From: Ascarosepion bandense
Taxonomy: Eukaryota; Mollusca; Cephalopoda; Sepiida; Sepiidae
Length of the DNA stretch: 64,000 nucleotides
Assembly (NCBI GenBank): GCA_037127315.1
Contig: JBBBDQ010001185.1
Span: 502,001 to 566,000 of the forward strand
Direction: 5' to 3'
Positions 35,210 to 45,350 of the stretch are shown here, in pieces. The notes under the pieces are model-generated. The model was not told where the DNA came from. It saw only the letters and a list, made by a program, of their open reading frames with translations, and did not search any database. Each line of letters starts with the position of its first letter. The first letter of the stretch is position 1. Made by a program: the position numbers and the translations under genes.

Positions 35210-35880
35210 GTGCTTTTTCGTTCATATATTTTATTTATTTTATAATATTTATTTTCGTTAGTGTTTAAATATATTTATGTCTTCAATGGAGATATTTAAA
35301 TGTTTTGTTAAATTTAGTGCTTTATTTAGTGTATTCTCATTAATGAATGTATAGGAGTTTTTTATGTCTAGTTATATGAAGAAGCAGTTTTCTTTGTTGC
35401 TAATATTATTAAAGCAATTGATTGTTGGTTTTGTATTTTCCCTTGATTTATGTTTTGTATGTTTCTTAGTTTTGAGGGTTTCTTTTCTAATATTTGTTTA
35501 CTAATTTTTCTAATGTTGCTTTTTGTGTGGTTTAGTAATCTGCATGTTGGTTTGGTTGTAAAGTTGTCCTTATGGTTTTTTAGTTTAGTAAATGGTTTTC
35601 CTTTTGGTAAGTGTTTTATTCATTTGTGTAATTTTAAGTTAGCGGTTGTTTTAAGCTTATTTGCTTATATCGCTTTCTGTTTCGTGGTCTTGTAAAACTT
35701 CTTTTTCAACCATTTTATTGTAATTATTGATTTCTATTTTGTAGATCGTTCTAGATTTATCTGCTTTTATAAAAACGGTTTTTTCTAATTTGTTTATTAT
35801 TTTAAAGTATTTTTCTTCAAACGTGATTGGAATCTGCAGGTGGTCACATTTCTTTAATAAGTTTTCTGTTCAGGTTGGTT
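35210..35880 (-). pseudogene. Penelope-like element copy 2, N-terminal half of the RT
   Basis: Minus-strand blocks: TFEEKYFKIINKLEKTVFIK then ADKSRTIYKIEINNYNKMV (about 35780-35720), KPFTKLKNHKDNFTTKPTC then RLLNHTKSNIRKISKQILEK (about 35600-35500, the LKDHK block with N for D), and FINENTLNKAL-type and NISIEDINIFKH-like sequence (about 35300-35250). At the edge is an ERK-type codon set running into the AAT array. Motif A (DIKEFYPSI) is degraded. Several frameshifts are present. It continues at 33423 once the R4/Dong insertion is skipped. Confidence 0.8.
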
Positions 35881-36333
35881 TACTGTTTAAAATAAAACGC
35901 AGCGTCTACTCAAATGCGGGTATCACCTAAAAATATTGCTTAAAGTTATAAAAATACGTCAGATTAAAAAATAAATATATTCTATTAATTTTTAGTAATT
36001 GCTTTGTTTACGTTTCGGATATGTAACTGAGAAAATGCGTCATTTTATGAAAATCTGAACGATTGAACCCACTTTAGAACCTTTCTTGATTGCGAAACTT
36101 TTTTTTCTCTTTTTACTCACCTATCCCCCTGAATAAGTTTCCGTTTTAACTTCAGGCGCTAATAAACAATTTTCTTATTTTCTGCTTAGTCTTAATTTAC
36201 CGACGATTTTTCTGAAGGAATTTTAGTCAAAATCTTAAACGCTGTGATACTTTTGTATCTTGTTTTATTAATAAAATATGATCCCTTTTTTAAGTGTATT
36301 ATAATTTGGTGTGGTAATGGCTAGTAACTTCTT

Positions 36334-36337
<4 letters not shown>
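35881..36337. other. spacer upstream of PLE copy 2
   Basis: AT-rich. Could include the PLE 5' terminal region, but no terminal repeat was recognised. No coding. Confidence 0.4.
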
Positions 36338-36368
<31 letters not shown>

Positions 36369-36538
36369 TAGAACATTTACAAATTTTTATATTTCCACTA
36401 CAAATCTTACATTTGTTTCGACATTGAAACTACAATGTCCCATCAGGTGATGTGGACAGGAATGGAAAGCCTCTTCTCTGTTTTAAATTAATGTTTTGGA
36501 CGTTGTAAAAAATTTTTTTTCTTCGTTCCTTATTCACT

Positions 36539-36545
<7 letters not shown>
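36338..36545 (-). repeat. short TA-flanked repeat carrying a hammerhead
   Basis: A body of about 175 bp (36367-36541) lies between two TA runs (36338-36366 and 36542-36575). The right half (AATGTTTTGGACGTT, then GTTCCTTATTCACTCGGA) is shared with 23096-23185, which is also TA-flanked, so this is a dispersed family. There is no coding capacity. The size and the ribozyme resemble metazoan retrozymes; a PLE terminal repeat is the alternative because PLE copy 2 lies downstream on the same strand. Confidence 0.65.
36391..36453 (-). ncRNA. hammerhead ribozyme (A9G variant)
   Basis: Minus strand: stem I strand TCAC; core CTGATG (36446-36441) then G where the consensus has A9; stem II GACATTG / CAATGTC, seven perfect pairs around loop TAGTTT; GAAA (36419-36416); stem III CAAAT / ATTTG plus the A15.1-U16.1 pair, loop GTAAG; TA, with cleavage expected after A at 36399; then GTGG closing stem I (three Watson-Crick pairs and one G-U). 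Every conserved hammerhead position is present except A9, so the fold is convincing but this copy may be slow or inactive. Confidence 0.75.

Positions 36546-36630
<85 letters not shown>
36542..36630. repeat. (TA)n(TG)n compound microsatellite
   Basis: About 17 TA units passing into about 28 TG units, directly following CACTCGGA of the ribozyme repeat. Confidence 0.97.
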
Positions 36631-36633
<3 letters not shown>

Positions 36634-36986
36634 AATGACAAAGGGATAAATTTTTTTACTAAAATCAAAGTTTTCCTTTTATTCATACTGTCTTTTACAA
36701 GATATATTTTATTCATATTTTGAATTTTATATGCGTGTTTGTGTGACTGTGTGTGTGCGTGCGTGCGTTAAAACGTTCCTACATATTATTTTATACATGT
36801 AGCCTATATATTTATTCAAGGGGTTAATAATAGAACAGACTGAGCTCTCTATCTTTGATTAGCAACGTGTCTGGGAAAATTAAAAAAATGTAGGTCTTTT
36901 AAATTCATCCAGCAACTTGCTTGATACAGGGTGATGAGGCTATGTCTCTAAATACCATAGGAAAGTTTATGGACCTACATAAATAA

Positions 36987-36988
<2 letters not shown>

Positions 36989-37025
<37 letters not shown>
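36989..37025. repeat. (CA)n microsatellite
   Basis: About 18 CA units followed by a short TATG run. Confidence 0.95.
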
Positions 37026-37027
<2 letters not shown>

Positions 37028-37237
37028 TGTATGTATGTATGTATATAGCATGAAAATATATCATTTTGTGTTTTAAGAAAAAGTTTTGAAAGCAAAGATG
37101 TATTGGAAAAAGGTTTTGTGGCGCGTTTCATCCAAAACGCGTCGCAATACGTTTTTACAATTTGTCATGCATTTTTGCTTTCTAATTTGTGTAACTGTAT
37201 CTATATGTATATGTGCATAAATACATGCGTACGTAAA

Positions 37238-37269
37238 TTTATTTATTTATTTATTTATTTATTTATTGT
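37238..37269. repeat. (TTTA)n adjoining a LINE-B poly-A tail
   Basis: About seven TTTA units immediately beyond the oligo-T (antisense A tail) of the LINE-B copy at 37270, consistent with microsatellite growth from the tail. Confidence 0.9.
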
Positions 37270-38706
37270 ATTTTTTTTTTTAATCATTTCACCCCGAGCA
37301 AGGCAGAAACGCCACTGATGTGCAGGGGGTTACATAAATGTAAAAAGATTAATTAGAAAAGAGTGAGGAGTACAAGCTAGTTAGAAAGGAACAATAGAAA
37401 GCTGAGAAAGCAGGTGCAATGACAATACATGGGCGGAGAGAAAGTGAAGATTATACAGGGGAGGGGAGAGAGCTAGAGTCCAGTGGTTAGTAGGTGAGTA
37501 TTAACTTTGCTTTTAAATTTCTGGAGGTCGTAGCCGTCAGGAAAGCAAGAATACGGGAGTGAGTTCCACAGGCGGGAAGTGCGAGAAAAGAAGCTGCAGG
37601 AGTAGAATTGTCGTCTGCATTTGGCTAACCTGACTGTGAATGGGTGGGACCCAGTTGCCAGTCTGGTTGCACGGGTAAACACCTGTTGAGGAGGCATCAG
37701 TGACTTAAGCTCATCCGAGCAGAAGCCATGAAAGTATTTATAGAAGAGACAGAGGGAGGCCACATTTCGACGATGGGAAAGTGGCTGCAGTCGAGTCGCC
37801 AGATCAGTACCTATCACATTACAGACTCTCCTTTGGAGCTTGTCAAGAACACTGAGGAGAACGGCAGGGGCACCTGACCATAAATGGCAGCAGTACTCCA
37901 TGCACGGACGGATGGTTGACTTGTATATATGCAGGATGGTTTCAGGTGGAAAAAACATCCTGGATCGACATAGTGACCCAATCTTCTTAGCAGTAGATTT
38001 TGCTATGGATTCAATATAGTGCTTCCATTTGAGGTCTGAGGACAGGGTAAGTCCGAGGAGGCGTAGTGTATTACTCTCCGGGAGAATCATCTGGTCCATG
38101 CTTATGGGAGGCAGAAGAGGTTGCCTGTAATGGTTGACAGACAACAGCTTGGTCTTAGAGGAATTGAAGTTGACAAGCCACTTCTTGCCCCAGTTCACCA
38201 CAGAGTGTAGATCCCGCTCAAGGTCAGCAGCGAGATTATGTCTGTCCGCCACGACAGGTTTCTTACTGGAACGGGAGTATATTGTAGTGTCATCTGCGTA
38301 GATGCCTACTTGGGACTTGATCTCATCTGGGAGGTCGTTGATGAAAATAAGGAAGAGCGTCGGGCCCAAGGATAGAGCCCTGTAGGACACCAGCATTCGT
38401 GCTGTAGGACGAAGAGGCACGCCCATTCAGAACGACCTTCATTTTGCGGTTATTTAAGAAAGATTGGATTAGGTCAAGCAGGCGACCGGTAATACCATAA
38501 CCGCGTAGTTTGCATAGGAGGCCAGGGTGCCAAACCCGGTCGAAAGCCTTGGAGATGTCCAGAGCAACCGCGCGAGCCTCGTCAGACTCATCAAGGGCCT
38601 GTAGCATGTACTCCGTTACAGTTGTTAGCAGGTCGGCTGTGGACCTGTCAAATCGGAATCCATATTGCCTGTCGGAGAACAGTTTGTGGGCGGTGTATGT
38701 GGAATA
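37270..38706 (-). pseudogene. LINE-B (jockey/CR1 group) copy, RT from QYGF block to 3' end, one frameshift
   Basis: The best LINE-B copy. The ORF begins at the 5' break with HKLFSDRQYGFRFDRST (38697) and continues through RT motif A ALDISKAFDRVWHPG (about 38570) and GVLQGSILGP (38400). A one-base frameshift follows, then LFLIFINDLPDEI, catalytic IYADDTTIYS (about 38290) and LRLLGLTLSSDLKWKHYIES. Next come ILHIYKSTIRPCMEYCCHLW, FYKYFHGFCSDEL and SRTSRLWNSLPYSCF, ending at a stop at 37473. The 3' UTR (37270-37472) ends TTGCTCGGGGTGAAATGATT plus A. The N-terminal endonuclease and RT fingers are missing. The clade is assigned from RT motif style; CR1 or jockey cannot be separated by eye. Confidence 0.9.
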
Positions 38707-38913
38707 ATAAAAAAAAACTGATTTAATCAAAGTTAGTAATTTTATCAAAATACTTAAATACTACTGCTTGTATACATGTATCACTAGATGCGCTTTATAA
38801 ACGCCTAAGATCAAATAAACATTGTCTTCTATAGGATACCATCAAAATCAATATCATTGCATTTCTCCAAGCCCATCTCTCCAAGTGACAGGTTGTACGA
38901 TGTTACATATTGT
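38707..38913. other. spacer between two head-to-head LINE-B copies
   Basis: About 200 bp of AT-rich sequence before the mariner end. No feature recognised. Confidence 0.5.
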
Positions 38914-38950
38914 TGGGGTTGTCCGGAAAGTTCATGCCGGTTTTAAAGGG
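38914..38950 (+). repeat. mariner terminal inverted repeat, left
   Basis: Contains GTCCGGAAAGTTCATGCCGG. It pairs with the right repeat at 41558-41593 and is separated from the rest of the mariner by the LINE-B. Confidence 0.85.
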
Positions 38951-38994
38951 AAAGTAAAACAAAACAAACTTTTGCTGTTAAATAGTTATTCAAC

Positions 38995-40405
38995 ATATTC
39001 TCCAACAATCAGTACGGCTTCTGCTTCACTAAGTCTACCGCTGATATGATAACAACAAATTAGTATACCAGGCTCTCGATAAGATCTAGAGCTGTTGCCC
39101 TGGATATCTCCAATGCATTTGACAGTCTGGCGCACTGGGCTTCTGCGCAAACTATAGGGCTATGACATAATTGGACGCTTGTTTGATTTGATCCAATCGT
39201 TTTTATTAAATCGCATAATGAAGGTCGTGATGAACGGGCTTGCATCCAGATCCTATCATTCGAACGCGGATCCTATCATCCTATCAGGGCTCTATCTTAG
39301 GTTCGACGCTTTTTCTGATCTTCATCAACGATCTCCCTGATGCGATCAAATCCCAAGTAGACATTTACGCTGACAGCACCACCATGTACTCCTGTCTCAG
39401 TAAGAAATCTGCCAAGACTGACAAAGTTAACCTCGCTGCTGATCTTGAAACTGACCTATAAGCTGTGGTGGACTGGAGTAAGGAATGTCTTGTAAATTTT
39501 AATGCTTCCAAAACAAAGCTGCTATCCTATAACCACCACAGACAATCTCTCCTGCACTCCACCCCCCTCCATTAGCATGGCTCAAGCTAGTCTTCCGGAG
39601 AGCAATGCACTGCGACTTTTCGGCCTCACTCTCTCAGCCGAACTCAAGTGGAACGACATTGAATCAAAAGCTAAATCTACTGCTAGGAAGGTTCGATCGG
39701 AAGTTTTTTTCTCGCCTGAGTCCATTTACACATATACAAATCAACCATCCGCCCGTGCATTGAATACTGTTGTCATTTCTGGTTGGGCGTCCCTGCTATT
39801 CATCTAAGGGTTCTCGACAATATCCAAAGGAGAATCTGCAATGTAATCGATCGCGACCTGGCAGCTCGACTCCAGTCACTTTCTTACCGACGAGATGTAG
39901 CTTTCCTCTGTCTATTCTACAAACATTTTCACGGCTTCTGCCTCGACGAGCTTAGCTCTTTGGTGACTCCTCTGCACGAATTTCCTCTTGAAACTAGACT
40001 GGCAACAAGGTTCCATCCTTTTACCATCAAAATAGTTAAAAGTAACCTGCCATAACAACAACTTCTCTTGCACTTCCCATTTGTGGAACTCCCTTCCGTA
40101 TACTTGCTTCCCTGATAGCTACAATCTCCAAGAACTTAAATTCAACGTGAATTACCATATTTCTTCTCACCTCCCATCCTTTCCTATCCTTTCCTCGGCA
40201 CTCTCTGTATCTTGTTCTTCTCCATTTTCAATCTACTCTCAAGTAACTCTCTTCACACCAGTAAACCCATCCTTCTGTGACACCATCTCTAACCTGTTCC
40301 TATTTTTATTCGCTCTCTACTTATGTAACCTTTCACTCTTCTCTTCTGTAGCTCCCCTGCGCACTAACACTTTCTTACGTGGGATGAAACGGTTAAAAAA
40401 AAAAA
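38995..40405 (+). pseudogene. LINE-B copy nested in the mariner
   Basis: Starts with NIFSNNQYGFCFTKSTADM at 38996, almost the same 5' break as the copy at 37270-38706. Then come ALDISNAFDSLA-like sequence (39095), GSILGSTLFLIFINDLPDAI (39285), IYADSTTMYS (39360; catalytic YADD is YADS), LPESNALRLFGLTLSAELKW, VIDRDLAARLQSLSYRRDVA, FYKHFHGFCLDEL, and LWNSLPYTCFPDSYNLQ-like sequence (40085). The 3' UTR ends GGGATGAAACGGTT plus 11 A at 40405. Frameshifts and stops, plus loss of one catalytic Asp, make it dead. The insertion point lies at the last codons of the mariner transposase. Confidence 0.88.
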
Positions 40406-41420
40406 CTAAATATAAACCATTTTGCAGCACAAACTTTCTCCACTTTTCCTTTCAACTTAAAAATTCTGTCTTCCCAGAATTTCGGTGATTTCTCTGCAAA
40501 AAAACTCATTAAAATGTTCTTTATGTCATATAATAATTAAAATTTTTGTCATTGACATCATTTTGTAAGGACCTGAATAAATGAAAGTACGAAGGAGCAA
40601 TGTCTGGTGAATATGGCTGTTGGGGTAACAAACCACAGCCAAGCTGCAACAAAGGTCACCAAAGAAACGTGAGTTCTAGTATTATCCTGATGGAAAACAA
40701 TACATTTCCTGTTCACCAATTCTAGGCCTTTTTCTTGAATTGCTGCTTTTAATTCGTCCAGTTGCAAGCATTACTTTTCAGAATCATTCGATTGGTTAGC
40801 AGAACTCATAGTACAGGATTTATTTCCAATTCCCACAAGATGCGCAACATGACTTTCTTCAGATGAAGCCCTGCTTTTGGAGTGGCTGAAGTTGGCACAT
40901 GTCGCTTACCCCAGGATATTTTTCGCTGAACATTTTTGTAAAAATCCTTTTCTCATCACCCGTCATAATTTGCTTAAAATGATGCCATTTCTTTACGCTT
41001 ACACAGCAAATCACAGATAGAAATACGATTCAAAAGATTATTTTCACTCAGATCATGTGTTACCAAAACATCTTAGCGATTTGAGTGCCCATGTTTTAGT
41101 AAGTGGTCGTGGATGGTGGATTTTGATAAATTAAGTGTTTCTGACAATTACCACGTTGTGTAATGTGAAGGTATTCTCAATGAATGTCTTCATTTGATTG
41201 TCATCTGTAGTGGGAGTCTGTTTGAGCGTTCTTCATCAATAAAGCTACAATCACCAACTCTAAACTTAGCAAACAACTTCTATAACAATTCTGTCAGCTA
41301 AAGCACTTTCACCGGACACAGCACATATCTTTTTGTTGCTTGTAAGATGATTTTGCCTTTACAGTAATAAAAATGCATCAAATGTCTAAAATGCACTTTA
41401 TAATCTTCCAGGTTCATAGG
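40406..41420 (-). pseudogene. mariner transposase relic
   Basis: Minus-strand blocks in order: YCKGKIILQATKRY (about 41370), KLFAKFRVGD (41275), then LNLSKSTIHDHLLKHGHSNR (about 41100, second helix-turn-helix). NLLNRISICDLLCKRKEM follows (41030), then IMTGDEKRIF (about 40970, with the first catalytic Asp), VFHQDNTRTHVSLVT (about 40700, second Asp), QQPYSPDIAPSYFHLFRSLQ (about 40600, catalytic Asp of DD34D), and FFCREITEILGRQNF (40480). The last codons are cut by the LINE-B; the stop-proximal codons reappear at 38985-38994. Frame changes are present. The domain order and the DD34D-type ending identify a mariner rather than Tc1. Confidence 0.88.
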
Positions 41421-41557
41421 GATGCAAAATTGACAGGAACTAAGTAATTTTTAACTTTTTTTCTCAAGATATAGTTTGAAGTGTGTGCTAATCGGAAATA
41501 TAAGCATGTTATATCTGTCGATACATTTGACGTGTTCCAGCGTGTTGGAACATGAAT

Positions 41558-41593
41558 GGCTAAAAATCGCCATGAACCTTCCGGACGACCCCA
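41558..41593 (-). repeat. mariner terminal inverted repeat, right
   Basis: Reverse complement of the left repeat with a few mismatches, followed by TA at 41594. Confidence 0.85.
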
Positions 41594-41724
41594 TATCAAC
41601 GGCAGGGACTAATCTCTTCTTGGAAGAAGAAATTCCATGCCTTTTCCGATTATCTAAGTATTAAATTAATTCAAACGCATCTCTTCAGGAAAAAAGTGAT
41701 CATAGCTATCCACAACTTTCAATC

Positions 41725-42310
41725 TTCCGCCACTTGTTCCGTCGTCTATTTACACAAACCCATCAGGCAAGTAGCTCGCTGCCTTTCTTGCCTGCCTCTC
41801 TGTCCGTCAGGGTAAAGACCTTCTTCTTGATTATCTGTTCAGGGAATTCCAGTTAATTTTCGATCATCTTTTTGTAGAACCAATATATCTTCTGCTACTA
41901 GTTTTTTTTCCGAGAAATTGTCCAACATTTACAGCCATATAAGAGAATGGATAACACATAGCAAGCCAGAAGTTTGTTCTTTTGTTTCTAATGAAATCTT
42001 TCCGTTTCTCAGCACCATGCATCTTTTTTCGTTAGTCGAATAAACGTTTGGGTGTCGGTGTCGCATTTTCCATCGTCTATTGAAACATTTCCTAGAGATT
42101 TAAACTTTTGCACCTGCTTGTTGTTGATAACTCCAATTCCTAACTCGCAGGTTGGGTTTTTGTCTTGTTGATTTCCATACTTTCTGTCTTCTTGCAGTTT
42201 TCTTTTTCTTTGCTTTCTTTTACTATCTTGTCTAGGAGGTCCTGTAGTTTTATTTCCGAATCGGTCATCAACACAGTTTTATATGTGTATCTTAAGGTTA
42301 CGCCCACCGC
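41725..42310 (-). pseudogene. RTE/BovB-like LINE fragment, subfamily variant
   Basis: Minus strand from 42310: a block matching RYTYKTVLMTDSE (the YADD region, with the Asp pair lost), KLQDLLDKIVKESKEK, KTESMEINKTKTQPAS-like sequence, GVINNKQVQKFKSLGNVSI then DDGKCDTDTQTFIRLTKK (about 42060-42010). Then come KISLETKEQTSGLLCVIHSL and YGCKCWTISRKKLVAEDILVL (about 41930), with the start of the C-terminal tail to about 41730. Enough spacing is preserved to place it in the same family as 24154-25226, but the wording differs more than between the other copies. Confidence 0.75.
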
Positions 42311-43874
42311 TTATTCCATTTTCTGTAATGTTAAATCAATTGTGCATTTCCTGTAAACATACGTTTTTATGTGGCTTTATAAGATTTTTTTTGCTACTGT
42401 AAAAAATAAAAATCGAGATATTGTTGTGGCAAAAAACAGTATATTTTTATCAGAGCGAAATAGTTGGGCAGTTATAGTTGTATGGTTAACCTTTTCAAAA
42501 GCGCCACAATTAACTGACGTTCCTGAAGATCCGCTAGATTAAAGGTTAAGTATCAAAAGTTGTAAATATATTTGAGAAGAAATTAAGGTTTTAATCGGTT
42601 TAAAGTATTAAAATATTCCAAGGTGATCAAAAGAAAGGAGGCGTTTCTGTTAATCAATATAGGTGCATTCCTTTGTTCTTATGAATTTGTGTGATTATCT
42701 ATGATTGCATGGATATACCTATATGTGCCTATATGTGTATGCAAAGTCTGCTTATAATGGAATGCGTTTTCGCATACTTTCTTTTCTATATGGAAATGTA
42801 AAAGAGCGTTTATAAGCTTTTGCCTTTTGTCATTGGTGTGTCGCGTGTACGTTTGCGTCTAAAAGCTGATATATGTAGGTGTGTACAAGTGAAATAATAC
42901 GAAATTGAGGATTTAGGGAGACAATGTCAGTAATTAGATTAATCCGATTATTTTCGATATTTTCTTCTAGTGAATATAAATCCTTTGACATTCACACAAA
43001 AAAGACGGGTAACCTCATTTTCTTTATATAAGTAAAAGTTTATTGTGTAAGTTACAAAGATCTATGCAAGACGATAAAAATTTGTTTACAGTATTATTAG
43101 AATTTTAATATTCCATTAATAAAAAAGTATTTTGTGGATAATCAAATATAGTTTATGTTGAATTTATAAATTTTCTTCACTTACTTTGTAAATAGTTATT
43201 TAGTTTGTGCAAATCATAAAATTAACCTTGGAACTTGATGTGTGTTCTTAAATAGACAGATTTAGACACTTCTGTGGATATCATGCATGGGGTTCAGAAA
43301 TGTCTAGACATTCAACTATATAAAACCGTTTTCTCATATCAATTATTAAAAGTAAAATTAAGCGAATGACTCGTGTGGATCTTGAAGAAGGTTCTTCTTC
43401 GTCCAATCTCATAGACTGGCACTACAGAATTACAAAGAACTGTACCAAATAGCAGAAAATGCATCTCTTGAAAACTGTCCATAGTAGCAGTAACTCAAAT
43501 AGATAGCACATGGTACTCGAAAAGAAATTAATGACATAATCAAAGTGTTGAATTTCCATGCTGCGTTCAGTAAAAGTTTAGGAAGGAGCCCCACCACTAC
43601 ATCAATAGTGGAAAGGGCGATAAGAGTGAACGTGAGAAATCTATTTTCTTGAAAAACTGTTTTAAGAGAAAGATGTTATAAATTTCAATCAACTGCAATG
43701 TTAACTGCTCAGTCAATGAATGGCGAATGTTTCCTTATAAGGAAACGACTATTCTTCCTATTACTATTAACGTAACACATCCTCAAACGTAAATGATCAC
43801 AAAAATAATTTCAGTCTCTATTCATCTCTTGCGTAAGAACACCAATGTTGGCGACAGATATGTTCATTTTTCGA
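42311..43874. other. 1.5-kb spacer, nothing recognised
   Basis: AT-rich, no open frame of note, no array. May hold very old repeats. Confidence 0.4.
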
Positions 43875-44152
43875 TCCTTGATCCTCTGTCATTTGCCGTG
43901 TCTCATCAGGACATTTCCTAATACCTCATAACTTCCTGTCTTTTTTGCTCTTAGGTTTCTCATTTTGTTATCTCTCATAAATCCTGTTCTGTTAGCTATT
44001 TACACAAACTCGTTAGGTAGATTATTCGATACTTTCCTCTCTCCCACTTAACTTTCAGTTTATCTTATGAGAGTCAAATTCTCCAATCCTTTTTCCTCAT
44101 TATGTACTTTATAAATTTCAACTGTCTTTTTCTGATTCTAAGTATAAAGATT
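43875..44152 (-). pseudogene. RTE 3' tail, left arm of an inverted pair
   Basis: Minus strand from 44150: TLYLESEKDS / KSTYNEEKGLENL, then ANRTGFMRDN near 44000, and the VLMRHGK-like end near 43900 (corresponding to VLKGHGT). This is the last 90 or so codons of the RTE family. Confidence 0.75.
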
Positions 44153-44395
44153 TTACTTAAAATCAGAAAGAAACTGCTTGAAATCTTTAGGAGACAAATG
44201 AAGAAAGCAGGGTTGGAAAATTTAATACTCATAGGACATATCAAGAGGCAAGAGGGACAAAAAATTGCAAGTAGCTTATTCAACGAAAGTGTGTAAATGA
44301 ATTGCAGAACATGGGATGAAAGAGATAGCAAGTGTAAAAACATGGCTTAAATCCCTAAATATAGCAAAATCTAACGTACTGAAGGGACACGATAT
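44153..44395 (+). pseudogene. RTE 3' tail, right arm of an inverted pair
   Basis: Plus strand: IRKKLLEIFRRQMKKAGLEN then LILIGHIKRQEGQKIA (44160-44270), and TEGTRYI-like end at 44375-44395, again the last codons of the RTE family. It begins exactly where the left arm begins, so the two tails are arranged head to head around 44152. Confidence 0.75.
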
Positions 44396-44639
44396 ATAAA
44401 ACAGAAGAATGCATACTAATCATCTATTGAGTATTTATGGTCGATTTTTGTTTTAGATTTTACAATTTTGGTCCTGATTTTTTTAAGGAAATGGTTGCTT
44501 TGATAATCGAAACATTAATTTATCGTGTCTGAAACGGTGTTTTGAAATACCTAAATAATGGTCGATTTCAGAAACAAATTTATTCTTGAAAAATTAAATA
44601 TAGAAATGTTAAAATTAGTTAAACTATAAACCTTGAGCA
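44396..44639. other. short AT-rich spacer
   Basis: No feature recognised. Confidence 0.5.
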
Positions 44640-45350
44640 TCTGTCTCCTCTGCCACCAATCAACGAAATTATTTATTCCTCGTTGATAAAAGTTATTGGA
44701 TGTGATGCAACGAAATCTTTGAAAGCTGATTTCACCTTTGCTTTGAACCTAAAAGCTTTACCACTTAAAAATGTGTGAAAGTGCTTAAAAAATGATAATC
44801 AGTGGGTGAAAGATCAGAAGAATATGTAGGATGTGGTAAACTTTTGTATCCCAAGTCTGTGAGTTTTTTTCAACGTCATTCTTGCAACACGTGGCCGAGC
44901 ATTATCGTGGAGCAGAATTGAACCACGTCGATTCACTAATGAAGGTCTCACATTTTGCAGGTTTCATTTTTGCAGGTTTCATTTCAGCAAGTTGATGGTA
45001 ATAAAGCTCTGCATTAATGTTCTGATTGGCTGATTGGCTCCCAGAACGCTGTAGTGCATAACACCAACTGCAAACCACTAGACAGTCATCATGATCTTTT
45101 ACTGGTGCAACTTTGGCTTTGCAAATGGCGTGAGACAGTTGCAGTGCTGACACCAAGCGTCTGAGACATTTCTCTGGCACTCCCATCACCAATACCGAAT
45201 TTCTGGAACCACCTTCGTACTGTCCGATCTCTTGAAGACCCGTCTTCCCCTATTCTGTTGATATTGGCTGAAGTTTAGGAGGCACTGTGCCCAAGTTTGA
45301 ACTCATGCAAGAAAAGTAAACGAAGATCATGTTTTGTCATGTTCATGTTC
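44640..45350 (-). pseudogene. mariner (SETMAR-like) transposase relic
   Basis: Minus strand: LLFLHEFKLGHSAS near 45310 and TVRRWFQKFGIGDGSA near 45220 (N-terminal helix-turn-helix region). Then SQTLGVSTATVSRHL, a QSANQNINAELYYHQLAEM block near 45020 (corresponding to QTINADLYCQQL), LLHDNARPRVARMTLKK (about 44900, with the second catalytic Asp), and FKHFHTFLSGKAFRFKAKV then SAFKDFVASH (about 44760). It is in at least three frames and the part with the first catalytic Asp has been deleted. A tandem duplication of a Met-Lys-Pro-Ala-Lys-type codon set is seen near 44970-44990. Terminal repeats were not identified. Confidence 0.88.

Larger units (their letters stand above)
38914..41593 (-). mobile_element. 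mariner element with both ends, carrying a nested LINE-B
   Basis: Both terminal inverted repeats are present: left TGGGGTTGTCCGGAAAGTTC (38914) and, reading inward from the right, TGGGGTCGTCCGGAAGGTTC (41593). About 29 of 36 inner bases match. A TA follows the right end, as for mariner targets; the left TA has changed. The element is 2,680 bp, and without the LINE-B at 38995-40405 about 1,270 bp, the normal mariner length. The transposase lies on the minus strand between the LINE-B and the right repeat. Confidence 0.88.
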
